Below, in pieces: positions 7,335 to 14,852 of a DNA stretch of 32,757 nt. The notes below the pieces were generated by a model. That model saw only the letters and a program-made list of their open reading frames with translations. It was not told where the DNA came from and ran no database searches. This stretch comes from Lapidilactobacillus achengensis (GTDB lineage: Bacteria; Bacillota; Bacilli; Lactobacillales; Lactobacillaceae). The position numbers were made by a program, and so were the translations under genes. The stretch covers positions 1-32,757 of the forward strand of contig NZ_RHOV01000024.1 in the NCBI RefSeq assembly GCF_003946655.1. Direction: 5' to 3'. Position 1 is the stretch's first letter. Each line of letters opens with the position of its first letter.

Positions 7335-8483
7335 CTAGAAGTCTAAATAATTAACTAGCTTTTGTGCTACTTCCTTGTTTTGGTTCTTAGTAACATGACT
7401 ATATATATTTAACGTTGTGGCCACATCAGCATGCCCTAATCTTAATTGAACTTCTTTAATCGTTGCTCCTGCTGAAAACAATGCTGAACAATGCGAATGC
7501 CTAAAGCCGTGGATCGTAATTGGTTTTAAATTATGTTCGGCGATGATTGGCTTCAACCATTTAGCAGGAGTATTAAGCGACTTATAGCCGTTCTTAGAAT
7601 TAGCAAAGATTAACTGCTTAGGTTGCAAAGTGTTATAGCCTAGCATGAAGTATTTGCGTTTCTGAACAGTTTTCCAGTGTTTAAGATAGTTTACTGTCGT
7701 AGGGTCTAACTCGATTGTACGGCGTGAGTTTTTAGTCTTAGGTGATTGAACTATTTGCTTACCGCCCTTACCTTGGGTCAATGTTTTATTAATTCTCATC
7801 GTGCTATCAGTGAAATTAATATCATTCCATGTTAAAGCTAGACACTCGCCACGACGAACACCACAGAAAGCTAACACTCTAAACAGCGTATATTTTTCAG
7901 TTTCTTTTCCAGGGTCAATATAGCTAAAGAATGTTTCTAATTGTTCTTTATCCCAAAAATTCTCTGGAGCATCGCCTGCTGATGCGTGTTTCTTAGGCAA
8001 TGTAACCAATTTGGCGATGTTTTTTTCAATATATCCCCGCTTTAGAGCAAACTCAAAGACATTAACAACATAGTTATACCAACGTTTATAGTTACGTGTG
8101 GCAATCTTAAACCACTTATTAACGGCTTTTTGTATTTGATCGACTGTAATAGTCCTAATGCGATATTTCCCTAGAGCTGGTAGAATATGATTATCAAACA
8201 TGCCTGCCGTTCTATTCCAAGTGCTCTCACTTACAGTATTGATATAAGCTTGATACCATTCGTTATAGACAGCAGAAAATAGAATATTGTTATCTTTTTT
8301 AAGGTTTCCTTGTGATGCGTCAAGCTCCAGTCTAGACGCTACAAGCGAAGCCTCTTTTTTTGTCTTAAAACCACGTCTAACCGTATGTTTTGGGCGTCCC
8401 GTTTGGGGGTTAATGCCAACGTAAACATCAGTTTTCCATAGCTTAGTACCGTCTTTTAATTCGTACTGCTTAAATGATGCCAT
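7335..8483 (-). CDS. int: Phage-type tyrosine recombinase (integrase)
   Basis: 382 aa from ATG 8483, chosen because AAAGG lies 9 nt upstream; a TTG three codons earlier abuts the SD and is unlikely. An N-terminal arm-binding domain (about 1-55), a SAM-like core-binding domain (about 65-150) and a catalytic domain (about 170-380) are present. Catalytic residues are visible: Arg210 in GVRRGE, His325-x-x-Arg328 in HGFRHSH, His351 in LGHADV, and nucleophile Tyr361 in NIYSHV. It catalyses site-specific integration at tRNA-Lys, whose att core is 126 bp past the gene end. A hairpin with a GC-rich loop sits directly against its ribosome binding site. Confidence 0.96.
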   Translation of the reverse strand: MASFKQYELKDGTKLWKTDVYVGINPQTGRPKHTVRRGFKTKKEASLVASRLELDASQGNLKKDNNILFSAVYNEWYQAYINTVSESTWNRTAGMFDNHILPALGKYRIRTITVDQIQKAVNKWFKIATRNYKRWYNYVVNVFEFALKRGYIEKNIAKLVTLPKKHASAGDAPENFWDKEQLETFFSYIDPGKETEKYTLFRVLAFCGVRRGECLALTWNDINFTDSTMRINKTLTQGKGGKQIVQSPKTKNSRRTIELDPTTVNYLKHWKTVQKRKYFMLGYNTLQPKQLIFANSKNGYKSLNTPAKWLKPIIAEHNLKPITIHGFRHSHCSALFSAGATIKEVQLRLGHADVATTLNIYSHVTKNQNKEVAQKLVNYLDF

Positions 8484-8497
8484 AGTTATCAACCTTT

Positions 8498-8523
8498 CAT
8501 AGCTTGCTGGCGGGCGTGCTATG
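8498..8523 (-). promoter_or_regulatory. Leader hairpin abutting the integrase SD
   Basis: In the integrase mRNA, CATAGC / GCTATG closes a 14-nt loop, and the SD AAAGG (8497-8493) follows the stem with no gap. The loop and 3' stem include AGCACGCCCGCCAGC, exactly complementary to GCTGGCGGGCGTGCT in the rightward leader at 9937-9951. Trans pairing is inferred. Confidence 0.5.
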
Positions 8524-8552
8524 TATGAGGTTATATGACGACAAACTAATTC

Positions 8553-9182
8553 TTAGTAGTTATTTTTATTTGAAATGCCATTAGCTAATGTAGCTAATTC
8601 GTTTAATGCTTTTTGAAGAATTTCTGATATTTTAAAATAAACTTCTTTGTTCATATCGTCATAAAATAACGAACCATTACTGTCTTTTTCTGTTTGAACC
8701 ATAGATGATAACTTACCGTCTTTTGGGTGTGCTTTTGTATTCTTAATTGGATCGATATAGTAATCACTTTTAATTTTATCCAAAAGTTCATATATTGATT
8801 TCCGAGTTGTCATCACAGCATTGTAATCAGTACCACCTCTTCCATCAAGGAACGTTACAGCTTTTCCAATTTTGGTTTGTAAACTATCACTTTCCAAGAT
8901 CCTATGTGATTTTATTAAACGATTAATTTCAGCGATTATACGTTCCTTGTTATAGCCCGTAGCATCAAACCACAAGTCCCAACCCTCTGGATCATTTGTT
9001 TCAGCTTTTAAATATTGTGCAGGGACATCAAGAATTTTTTCCATTTTGTCCCAGGTATCATCATCAGGTATTCTTTTACTTTTTTCATAATAACTAACAG
9101 CTTGTTGAGATACACCGAGTTGTTTAGCTAATTGCTGTTGACTGATGAGTTTTCTTTCTCTTGCTTCTTTTATGCGGTTCAT
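8553..9182 (-). CDS. XRE-family repressor of the island (no peptidase domain)
   Basis: 209 aa. An N-terminal helix-turn-helix (about residues 3-57; SQQQLAKQLGVSQQAVSYYEKSKR) is followed by a charged, mainly helical C-terminal half without the Ser-Lys autocleavage motifs of LexA/CI repressors. It likely represses the divergent early operon through the palindromic operators at 9228-9240 and 9277-9289, and its own promoter overlaps the first. A repressor that cannot self-cleave fits satellites relieved by a helper-phage protein (Stl-like logic), although the family is too generic to prove it. Confidence 0.85.
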   Translation of the reverse strand: MNRIKEARERKLISQQQLAKQLGVSQQAVSYYEKSKRIPDDDTWDKMEKILDVPAQYLKAETNDPEGWDLWFDATGYNKERIIAEINRLIKSHRILESDSLQTKIGKAVTFLDGRGGTDYNAVMTTRKSIYELLDKIKSDYYIDPIKNTKAHPKDGKLSSMVQTEKDSNGSLFYDDMNKEVYFKISEILQKALNELATLANGISNKNNY

Positions 9183-9202
9183 AATACACCTCCATTAATA
9201 AC

Positions 9203-9231
9203 ATTATAAACGGCGCAACAACAAAATACAA
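9203..9231 (-). promoter_or_regulatory. Repressor promoter
   Basis: Minus strand: -35 TTGTAT (9226-9231), 17-nt spacer, -10 TATAAT (9203-9208). The -35 overlaps operator 1, which suggests autoregulation. GGAGG lies 7 nt before the repressor ATG. Confidence 0.75.
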
Positions 9232-9289
9232 CGGTGTTGTTGATATTTGGAGATAAATGTTTTACAATTCCTTTGTACAACGGTGTTGT
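9228..9289. promoter_or_regulatory. Paired operators between repressor and cro-like gene
   Basis: ACAACGGTGTTGT occurs at 9228-9240 and 9277-9289. Each is an inverted repeat (ACAAC/GTTGT) with a 3-bp spacer, and centres are 49 bp apart. A further half-site-like GCGCAACAAC lies at about 9214. These are the natural repressor/Cro targets of the switch. Confidence 0.8.
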
Positions 9290-9313
9290 ATCAAATGGAA
9301 TGGAGGTTTACCT

Positions 9314-9499
9314 GTGAATAAAGCGAATGAAGACATTCGACTCTTAATCGGTAAAAATTTGTTGAAGTATTGGCAAGTAGCCGAAGCAATCGGTATTAGT
9401 TCGTTTACGTTTTCCGTATGGCTTAGAACACCATTAACAGACGAACGAAAAGCACGAGTAGAAGAAGCAATCAATAAGCTAGCGAACCAAACATATTAA
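9314..9499 (+). CDS. Cro-like small HTH protein
   Basis: 61 aa from GTG 9314, preceded by TGGAGG at 7-nt spacing; a longer frame from 9257 would start inside the operator region. A compact helix-turn-helix (KYWQVAEAIGISSFTFSVWLR) is followed by a short helix. First gene of the rightward operon opposite the repressor, so the likely role is a Cro-type switch protein. Not assigned to a named family. Confidence 0.8.
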   Translation: MNKANEDIRLLIGKNLLKYWQVAEAIGISSFTFSVWLRTPLTDERKARVEEAINKLANQTY

Positions 9500-9517
9500 A
9501 GAAAGCTGGTTTTAGCG

Positions 9518-9649
9518 ATGCAAAAGATTAAAGAATATTTTGGCCTAGGCAATGGCTTAGATGCTGATTTAATCATCATCGGTTTTAGTAGCCTACTCAT
9601 CGCCGTTTTCAGCGTTTGGCTATGGTCAGTATCAATCACAGGACTTTAA
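9518..9649 (+). CDS. 43-aa single-membrane-segment peptide
   Basis: ATG 9518 to TAA 9649. A polar N-terminus (MQKIKEYFGLGNGLDAD) is followed by one hydrophobic segment (LIIIGFSSLLIAVFSVWLW). It lies 18 bp after the cro-like gene, and its stop is followed at once by the SD of the next gene (AAAGGAGGTGAG). Its own SD is weak, so it may depend on coupling. Function unknown; similar small membrane proteins are common in early phage operons. Confidence 0.55.
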   Translation: MQKIKEYFGLGNGLDADLIIIGFSSLLIAVFSVWLWSVSITGL

Positions 9650-9662
9650 AGGAGGTGAGAAA

Positions 9663-9929
9663 ATGGCAAGCGAGTTAAAAATAGCTATACCTGATGAAGC
9701 ATCAGCAGAGATTACAGCGATGTTTATATCATCAGCACAAAAGGCTTTTGATGAGTTAATGCGTAAACAATCGTACCCGCCTTATATGAACCAAGGGCAA
9801 GCAAGCGACTATTTACACGTAAGTATTAAGACATTTAAAAAGTTAAATATCCCAGTAGTTAGCTTAGACGGTGTGGCCAGGTATTCTAAAAAATCACTAG
9901 ATCAATATTGCAAAGATAACGAAATTTAA
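9663..9929 (+). CDS. Excisionase-like HTH protein
   Basis: 88 aa with strong SD AAAGGAGGTGAG. The C-terminal half (YMNQGQASDYLHVSIKTFKK ... SLDGVARYSKKSLDQYCKD) has the winged-helix pattern of MerR/Xis-type excisionases (HTH_17), where a tip reads the operator and a Tyr-rich tail selects direction of recombination. It is placed in the early operon with an integrase present and no other Xis candidate. Binding near att sites is inferred. Confidence 0.75.
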   Translation: MASELKIAIPDEASAEITAMFISSAQKAFDELMRKQSYPPYMNQGQASDYLHVSIKTFKKLNIPVVSLDGVARYSKKSLDQYCKDNEI

Positions 9930-9933
9930 AAAT

Positions 9934-9951
9934 CACGCTGGCGGGCGTGCT
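9934..9951 (+). promoter_or_regulatory. Leader hairpin with GC-rich motif
   Basis: CACGC (9934-9938) pairs with GCGTG (9945-9949) around TGGCGG. The 15-mer GCTGGCGGGCGTGCT (9937-9951) recurs at 8506-8520, upstream of the oppositely transcribed integrase. It stands out in AT-rich surroundings and lies 8-10 nt before the SD of the next gene. Confidence 0.6.
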
Positions 9952-9973
9952 TATTAATTAAGGAGTAAACATT

Positions 9974-10198
9974 ATGGATAACACTAATCGTTTTTTTATT
10001 AATCACGATGTGGAACAAGACGAACCACTAGTAACTGTTATAGAAGTTTTATGTAACATCGCTGGTATTTATCGGGGTACTGAAAACATCACACTAGAAC
10101 ATGCTAAAGACTTAGCAGAAATGGCAATCAATGAATTAAGCGATACTGAAACTTATGGTGATTTAGTTATGAAGTTACTACCAGATACAAGGAATTAG
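9974..10198 (+). CDS. Hypothetical acidic protein, early island operon
   Basis: 74 aa, SD AAGGAG 8 nt upstream. Acidic and probably helical (VTVIEVLCNIAGIYRG ... LEHAKDLAEMAINELSD), with no membrane segment. No family recognised. The operon position suggests a small phage-type accessory or anti-host protein. Confidence 0.75.
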   Translation: MDNTNRFFINHDVEQDEPLVTVIEVLCNIAGIYRGTENITLEHAKDLAEMAINELSDTETYGDLVMKLLPDTRN

Positions 10199-10210
10199 AG
10201 AGGCTGCATC

Positions 10211-10270
10211 ATGAATAAGGGCAAAAAAATAACCGTTGTATTTAGTCCTGGCAGACCACAACGGGTATAA
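10211..10270 (+). CDS. Possible 19-aa basic peptide
   Basis: ATG 10211 to TAA 10270 (MNKGKKITVVFSPGRPQRV) with GAGAGG 7 nt upstream. It lies 12 bp after the previous gene and just before the next promoter. Too short for homology; it may be a real micro-peptide or chance. Confidence 0.3.
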   Translation: MNKGKKITVVFSPGRPQRV

Positions 10271-10281
10271 ACGAAAACGGC

Positions 10282-10310
10282 TTGATATAGCTGTTTATTG
10301 CCTTTATTAT
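10282..10310 (+). promoter_or_regulatory. Promoter of the replication module
   Basis: -35 TTGATA (10282-10287), 17-nt spacer, -10 TATTAT (10305-10310), about 40 bp before the SD AAAGGGAG of the leader peptide. Confidence 0.7.
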
Positions 10311-10350
10311 ACAGCATTTAACATATTTAATAAAGGGAGCTAATTCAGCA

Positions 10351-10404
10351 ATGACAAAAGAAAAATTAAGCAATCAGATTAAGCGATTGGAAAATGCCCA
10401 ATGA
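10351..10404 (+). CDS. 17-aa leader peptide coupled to the primase gene
   Basis: ATG 10351 after AAAGGGAG; MTKEKLSNQIKRLENAQ, ending in TGA that overlaps the primase ATG as ATGA. The primase ATG has no good SD of its own, so translation of this peptide probably delivers ribosomes to it. Confidence 0.5.
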   Translation: MTKEKLSNQIKRLENAQ

Positions 10405-11270
10405 TTTACGGTCAGACAGGGCTTCACACTAACCAACTAATAGGCGTAAAAGAAACTCATCATAACAGTACTTTAGATGACTTTAATTTCATTAAGGAGA
10501 TTAACCCACAGAATGCAATAAGCGCCGTTACGCTTGATAATATTAGCGAATTTAAGCAGTCACAGGCTAAGTATTTCATCGCTGGTAATATGGCTAATCT
10601 AACTCGTAGCAATGACAATCTATTAACTCGATCAGTCCTATCTTTAGATTTTGACCAGGTAAATAATGAAGATAAATTACTAGAGACATTTAACAAGGTA
10701 TTTGCCAATACTGCTTTTATTCGTTACCCGTCAATCAACTATGGCTTTAAAGGCGCTAGGTATCGGCTGATATTAGCCGTTGATCGTTCATTTAACTCTG
10801 ATGAGTATGACAGGATATATTCTTATTTTGCGAAGCATTTACCACTTGATACAGGCGCTAAGGCGTGGTCTCAGTTATTCGGTTTACCAATTATCAACCG
10901 TTATAGTGTGAAGCTAACTAATAAGGGCTATCTGATACACGAGGGAAAGCCGTTAAACGTTGATAAGACACTATCACTATGTGAAAGCACAAAACCACAA
11001 CCAACTAAAGGCTTTATTACAACCCACCGACCAACTAGAAACTACACAGCAAGAGTGGTCAATGAAACCAATACGCCTATTACAGACGGGAAAAGGCACA
11101 CAGCGCTCACTAGCTATTGTGGCAAGTTATTTAGAACAGAATTAAGCGCGTCAATGATTTATGAGTTATTGAACCTGAAAAATAACTATTGTGACCCGCC
11201 ACTAAGTCAAAAAGAAATAGATGCGATTTATTCAAACATCGCTAATAAAGAAATTCTCAAAGGGGGTTAG
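10401..11270 (+). CDS. Replication primase (AEP-type) with PriCT domain
   Basis: 289 aa. The N-terminal two-thirds resembles primase-polymerase (AEP) proteins of phages and satellites, with the acidic motif SLDFDQV and KAWSQLFGLP. The C-terminal part (TDGKRHTALTSYCGKLFRTE ... LSQKEIDAIYSNIANK, about 222-286) is a PriCT_1-type helical domain found fused to such primases. It should synthesise primers at the island origin. The gene starts at an ATGA overlap with a leader peptide and ends 3 bp before the helicase start. The same primase-helicase pairing is used by SaPI-type satellites. Confidence 0.8.
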   Translation: MIYGQTGLHTNQLIGVKETHHNSTLDDFNFIKEINPQNAISAVTLDNISEFKQSQAKYFIAGNMANLTRSNDNLLTRSVLSLDFDQVNNEDKLLETFNKVFANTAFIRYPSINYGFKGARYRLILAVDRSFNSDEYDRIYSYFAKHLPLDTGAKAWSQLFGLPIINRYSVKLTNKGYLIHEGKPLNVDKTLSLCESTKPQPTKGFITTHRPTRNYTARVVNETNTPITDGKRHTALTSYCGKLFRTELSASMIYELLNLKNNYCDPPLSQKEIDAIYSNIANKEILKGG

Positions 11271-11273
11271 CGT

Positions 11274-12866
11274 TTGGCAGAAATAAATGAAGTCATAGAT
11301 AAAGTTGACGAAGCTAGAAAGTCTAAGAAAGAAAAAACGTTAGTACCGTTTGATGTTACATCGCTAGAATACCCTCCCGAAGAATGGCTGAACGATAAAA
11401 AGAACCGTGATAGGTTACTCAAAGAATTTAATCACGATTTATCACCTACTCCAGTCTGGCTAGATATTTATTTTGTCATTAAGTCAAGAAACAGAGACCC
11501 ATATTATAGACTGGTAACCATGATTGATGAAGTGAAATACGGCGATCAATTTTTAAAAGAAAATATGATTAAGCGATTTAGTGCTTTACCTCAAGGAGCA
11601 TTATATGATCACAAAATAGGGCGCTGGCGTGTATTAGGTAAGAACGAAGCCAAGGACTTAATAGAGCGCCACGCCACAAGCGATTTAACTAGTTGGGGTG
11701 TCTATGATGATGCTACTGTTACAAAGATACAAAAATATATCACCCGTTCGAGTTATGACTATACGCTTAGCGACAAAAACCCGTTTGAAGAAATTAACCC
11801 ACAATTAGCTTTATTTAAAAGTGGTACTTATAACTTTAAAACAAATGCGATGCAACCTAATAACCCTGATGACTATATTTTAAATTATCATGATTATGAA
11901 GTTGATCCAGCCAATAATAAAGCGCCTGAAACAGATAAGCTACTTAATAAGATGATGGGTGATGCTGATACTTTCTTCAAAGAATATATAGGCTACTGCT
12001 TTTATCGAAGCTATGAACCGTTCCAAACCATTTTATTTTTGCACGGTACAGGCGGTAACGGTAAAAGCACATTATTAAATCATATTCTAGGCAAAGTGCT
12101 AGGCAAAAAGAATTATTCAGCGGTAACACCACAAGAATTAGCTAATGATCGTTTTAAAGTTGTCCAATTATACGGCAAAGAGATTAATTCAGTAGCCGAC
12201 ATCAAAGGCGGTTATTTATCTGATACGGCTGTTTTGAAGAAAGTTTCAAGCGGTGGTGATCCAATCGAAGCGGAGTATAAAGGACTACAAGGCTTTCAAT
12301 TCGTTAATTATGCCAAGCTAGTTTTTAGTGCTAATGATTTACCAACCTTTAGCGATGATACAGAGGGCTTAGCAGATAGATTAAAGGTTATCAATTTCAT
12401 CAATGGTAATGCAAGAAAGAACCGTGGCTGGTGGTCACAATTCGATATGGATCTTATCAGTGATGAAACGCCCGCTTTTGCCATGGAATGTATTCAACTA
12501 TTCAAGAAAGCCTTAGATCGTCAAGAATGGTCATTAACTGACGCTGTACAAGTAGCTAGTGAAGAATGGCTAGACAGTAACAATCACTTTAAAGAATTTG
12601 TAAATGAAGTACTGATTATTGATACTACCAGCAAAAAAGGCGAAAAAGCAGTAGATATTAATACTTCCTATAAAATATTTTGCGACAGAAACGGTTATAA
12701 ATGCTCAACCAGTGGGAGCGTTGTAAAAACATCTTTAGAAAAGTATGGCGTTCAGAGAAAGCATACAACAGCATCACCAAGCACTAGCGATAAAACTAAC
12801 ACAAGTCGTTATATAGGCGTTACTTTTAACCCACACAATACTGACTATTTACCACAAAACAGCTAA
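11274..12866 (+). CDS. D5/P4-type SF3 replicative helicase
   Basis: 530 aa, TTG start with GGGGG 7 nt upstream. The N-terminal half resembles D5_N, and the AAA+ SF3 core begins about residue 255 with Walker A in HGTGGNGKST, Walker B-like INSVADIKG, and sensor-1 in KLVFSANDLP. A winged-helix C-terminus (about 430-530) follows. The family unwinds replication origins bound through its C-terminal domain and is the Rep of Gram-positive satellites. It directly precedes the iteron cluster at 12880-13151, presumably its target. Confidence 0.9.
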   Translation: MAEINEVIDKVDEARKSKKEKTLVPFDVTSLEYPPEEWLNDKKNRDRLLKEFNHDLSPTPVWLDIYFVIKSRNRDPYYRLVTMIDEVKYGDQFLKENMIKRFSALPQGALYDHKIGRWRVLGKNEAKDLIERHATSDLTSWGVYDDATVTKIQKYITRSSYDYTLSDKNPFEEINPQLALFKSGTYNFKTNAMQPNNPDDYILNYHDYEVDPANNKAPETDKLLNKMMGDADTFFKEYIGYCFYRSYEPFQTILFLHGTGGNGKSTLLNHILGKVLGKKNYSAVTPQELANDRFKVVQLYGKEINSVADIKGGYLSDTAVLKKVSSGGDPIEAEYKGLQGFQFVNYAKLVFSANDLPTFSDDTEGLADRLKVINFINGNARKNRGWWSQFDMDLISDETPAFAMECIQLFKKALDRQEWSLTDAVQVASEEWLDSNNHFKEFVNEVLIIDTTSKKGEKAVDINTSYKIFCDRNGYKCSTSGSVVKTSLEKYGVQRKHTTASPSTSDKTNTSRYIGVTFNPHNTDYLPQNS

Positions 12867-12879
12867 TTTTACATGGTTT

Positions 12880-13151
12880 CATGCAAAAATTGCATGCCTT
12901 TTTAAGCAAACGTGCAATTAAGAAACGGCTCTATATAGGTGTTTATAGCTACTTTTTGCACGTTTTGCATGATATTTTGCTAATATTTAAATTTAAAAGT
13001 AAAAAATACACATGTGTGTAATTTTATATATAAAGAATAGAGTAGACCCCTAAAAACGTGCAAAACATGCAAAAAACGCCTTGTATCGTTGATATAACAG
13101 CATTTCATCATTGCACACTTTACGAATAAGCCATGCAAAATGCGTGCAAAA
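12880..13151. other. Predicted replication origin: two iteron clusters around an AT-rich core
   Basis: Iteron core TGCAAAA occurs at 12882, 13059, 13068, 13134 and 13145 on the plus strand and as TTTTGCA at 12954 and 12963, mostly as (A/C)RTGCAAAA. Related CGTGCAA (12911) and TTGCACA (13111) sites are also present. Left (12880-12971) and right (13055-13151) clusters flank an AT-rich stretch (about 12974-13050). This is the plan of SaPI-type origins, recognised by the Rep helicase encoded just upstream. Confidence 0.8.
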
Positions 13152-13185
13152 TCATGTAACTAATAACATAAAAGGAGACTTACAC

Positions 13186-13491
13186 ATGCAAGAGATAGCT
13201 AGTGACGAATTAAACAGAGTATTACATCTATTACCACGTGGTAGTGAACAGCTAATAACTGCTAATGAGATTAGCCAAGTAACAGGAATTGATAAGCGAA
13301 CAGTCTATAAAGACATCGCCTTATTAATTAATCGCTACAACGTCCCTATTGGTGGCTTGCGAAGTGACGGCAAGCGCGGTTACTTTATCATCACCAATGA
13401 AGCAGAACGCAAACAAGCCCTTGCCAGTCTTAGGAAACAGAGTGTTGAAATGCTCAAGCGAATTAATAAGGTGGACAAGATCGAACTATAA
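13186..13491 (+). CDS. Winged-helix (HTH_11-like) regulator
   Basis: 101 aa from ATG 13186, chosen for AAAGGAG 8 nt upstream; a longer frame would run through the iterons. The helix-turn-helix ANEISQVTGIDKRTVYKDIALLINRYNVPIGG is followed by a typical wing, RSDGKRGYFI, as in DeoR/HTH_11 proteins. A basic helical tail follows. It probably controls island transcription or copy number from beside the origin; the target is unknown. Confidence 0.75.
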   Translation: MQEIASDELNRVLHLLPRGSEQLITANEISQVTGIDKRTVYKDIALLINRYNVPIGGLRSDGKRGYFIITNEAERKQALASLRKQSVEMLKRINKVDKIEL

Positions 13492-13495
13492 TACA

Positions 13496-13527
13496 AAAGC
13501 AGTCACGTTTAATAGCGTGGCTGTTTT
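13496..13527 (+). terminator. Intrinsic terminator
   Basis: AAAGCAGTCACG / CGTGGCTGTTTT around TTTAATAG, directly after the stop of the HTH_11 gene; the T run is short. Confidence 0.65.
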
Positions 13528-13549
13528 AGTTTAAATTGGAGTGATGATA

Positions 13550-13882
13550 ATGGACAAAGCTATTTATAACCACGTTGAAAAATTGCTTAGAGACTACCCT
13601 AAGCTTGATAAGTATATAGAGCAAGCGGTAGCAAGTCATGGCGTGTTAACCATCGCCGACAACAGGTATATTTATAATCTTAAAGCTTCAAAAGAAATCA
13701 TAAGCGACTGTTTAGAAACGTGTGATGAGATCACCTTACAGATTATCAGCGAGCTATACTTCAAACCATACTCGACTGCTACCATAACTAGTTTACCAAT
13801 GAAGCTACATCTTAGCCGTTCACAGGTAGCTAGAAGACGTATAGCACTGTTTAAAGAGTTACAAAGGAAATTAGGTTGGTAA
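13550..13882 (+). CDS. Late-regulator-like phage protein (ArpU/sigma-like HTH)
   Basis: 110 aa from ATG 13550, 8 nt after GGAG; upstream GTG/ATG codons overlap the SD. Helical, with a C-terminal sigma-like HTH (SLPMKLHLSRSQVARRRIALFKELQRKLGW). Its size, design and place (last gene before a packaging-sized non-coding stretch) match the ArpU/RinA-like late activators that precede terminase genes in phages. Here no terminase follows. Family assignment is by pattern only. Confidence 0.6.
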   Translation: MDKAIYNHVEKLLRDYPKLDKYIEQAVASHGVLTIADNRYIYNLKASKEIISDCLETCDEITLQIISELYFKPYSTATITSLPMKLHLSRSQVARRRIALFKELQRKLGW

Positions 13883-14688
13883 CCGAACAATACAGCAACG
13901 ATAAGTATTTAGATAGATATATAACATGTAGTTAATCATAGTGAGGTAAATAGTTGAACCAACTAACTAACTAAACCATTGGAAGTAAAGCTAACTTAAT
14001 CAATCAATAAAGCGATGCAATCAACTACTAATATCAATCAGTAACACTAACAGTAGCAATAGATACAACCACGAAGAAAGCGACTATCTAAGCGATGCAA
14101 GCAACCAGTAGTAACGCAAACGCTCGACAATAGTTAGCCATACCCTAGCCGTTATGTATCGCGTTATACCATACCCCCATTTTATTAGGGGGCTAGGGGT
14201 AAGAATATTAAAGAAACGTCCTGAGGTTTTCTTCGTATAAAACTCCCAAAATGGAAAGCTTTAAGAACAGTCTCATACCCAGCTACCCCCATGCCAACCA
14301 GATACGTTCATTTCTAGGAAACCACACAACGGGAAGGTTGAAGGGAAAAAACATACTTAAACATTTATCACGCGAGTAAACCACCCCGGGGATCATTCCA
14401 ATCGGTTATTTTTCGTACTGGAAACCGGTGGGATGGGTTGACTTCCATAATGTTATTTTGCCATACACGTATAGGGGGCTATAAGGCGTTCTAAGCGACT
14501 TTAAATAAACCCGTATAACTACACTAAAAGCCCCCCACTCGCCGTTAAATCAACACTATTATAGGGATATGGGGCATAGGGAGTTTTTTCCGAACATCAT
14601 GGAAATCTGAGCAAAAAGAGGTGCTATGTTACCACAAATGTTACTATTTAATACTTTTTGACGTTATTCCATAATCACCCAAGGAAAT
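13883..14688 (+). other. About 800 bp without genes; possible packaging (cos/pac) region
   Basis: No ORF with an SD is seen. Structure visible: direct repeats AAGCGATGCAA at about 14010 and 14090 followed by similar sequence; a CCCCC-N9-GGGGG hairpin (14174-14192) inside a larger TACCC..TAGCC / GGCTAGGGGTA inverted repeat; AGGGGGCT (14473) facing AGCCCCCC (14529). A phage satellite needs a helper-type packaging site, and these GC-rich hairpins in AT-rich DNA after a late-regulator gene are the likeliest place. Not proven. Confidence 0.4.
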
Positions 14689-14720
14689 AAAAAAACACTA
14701 TCCAATTAGCTTGAATAGTG
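14689..14720 (-). terminator. Leftward terminator near the right end of the island
   Basis: Minus strand: CACTATTCAA / TTGGATAGTG around GCTAA, followed by seven T. It would stop transcription entering the island from the right. Confidence 0.75.
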
Positions 14721-14754
14721 ACATGCACGCCCACCAAAAATAGCTTATTTTTTA

Positions 14755-14775
14755 AACATGACCGTCAAAATGACC
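14755..14775 (+). repeat. Right terminal direct repeat, probable integrase arm site
   Basis: Exact 21-bp copy of 7302-7322 (two ATGACC motifs); the next five bases match except one. Lies about 80 bp inside attR. Confidence 0.65.
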
Positions 14776-14852
14776 TTCACTGCTTTAAATTACATCACCC
14801 TATACCTTATAAACACTGGTATCTAGGCAATTATGTTATATGTGTACTCAAA

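Noticed and set aside
9257-9313. Longer N-terminus for the Cro-like protein
   Set aside because: It would run through operator 2, and the SD TGGAGG is correctly spaced for GTG 9314.
12880-13151. Iterons as a CRISPR array
   Set aside because: Repeats are 7-10 bp, in both orientations and unevenly spaced; no repeat-spacer periodicity.
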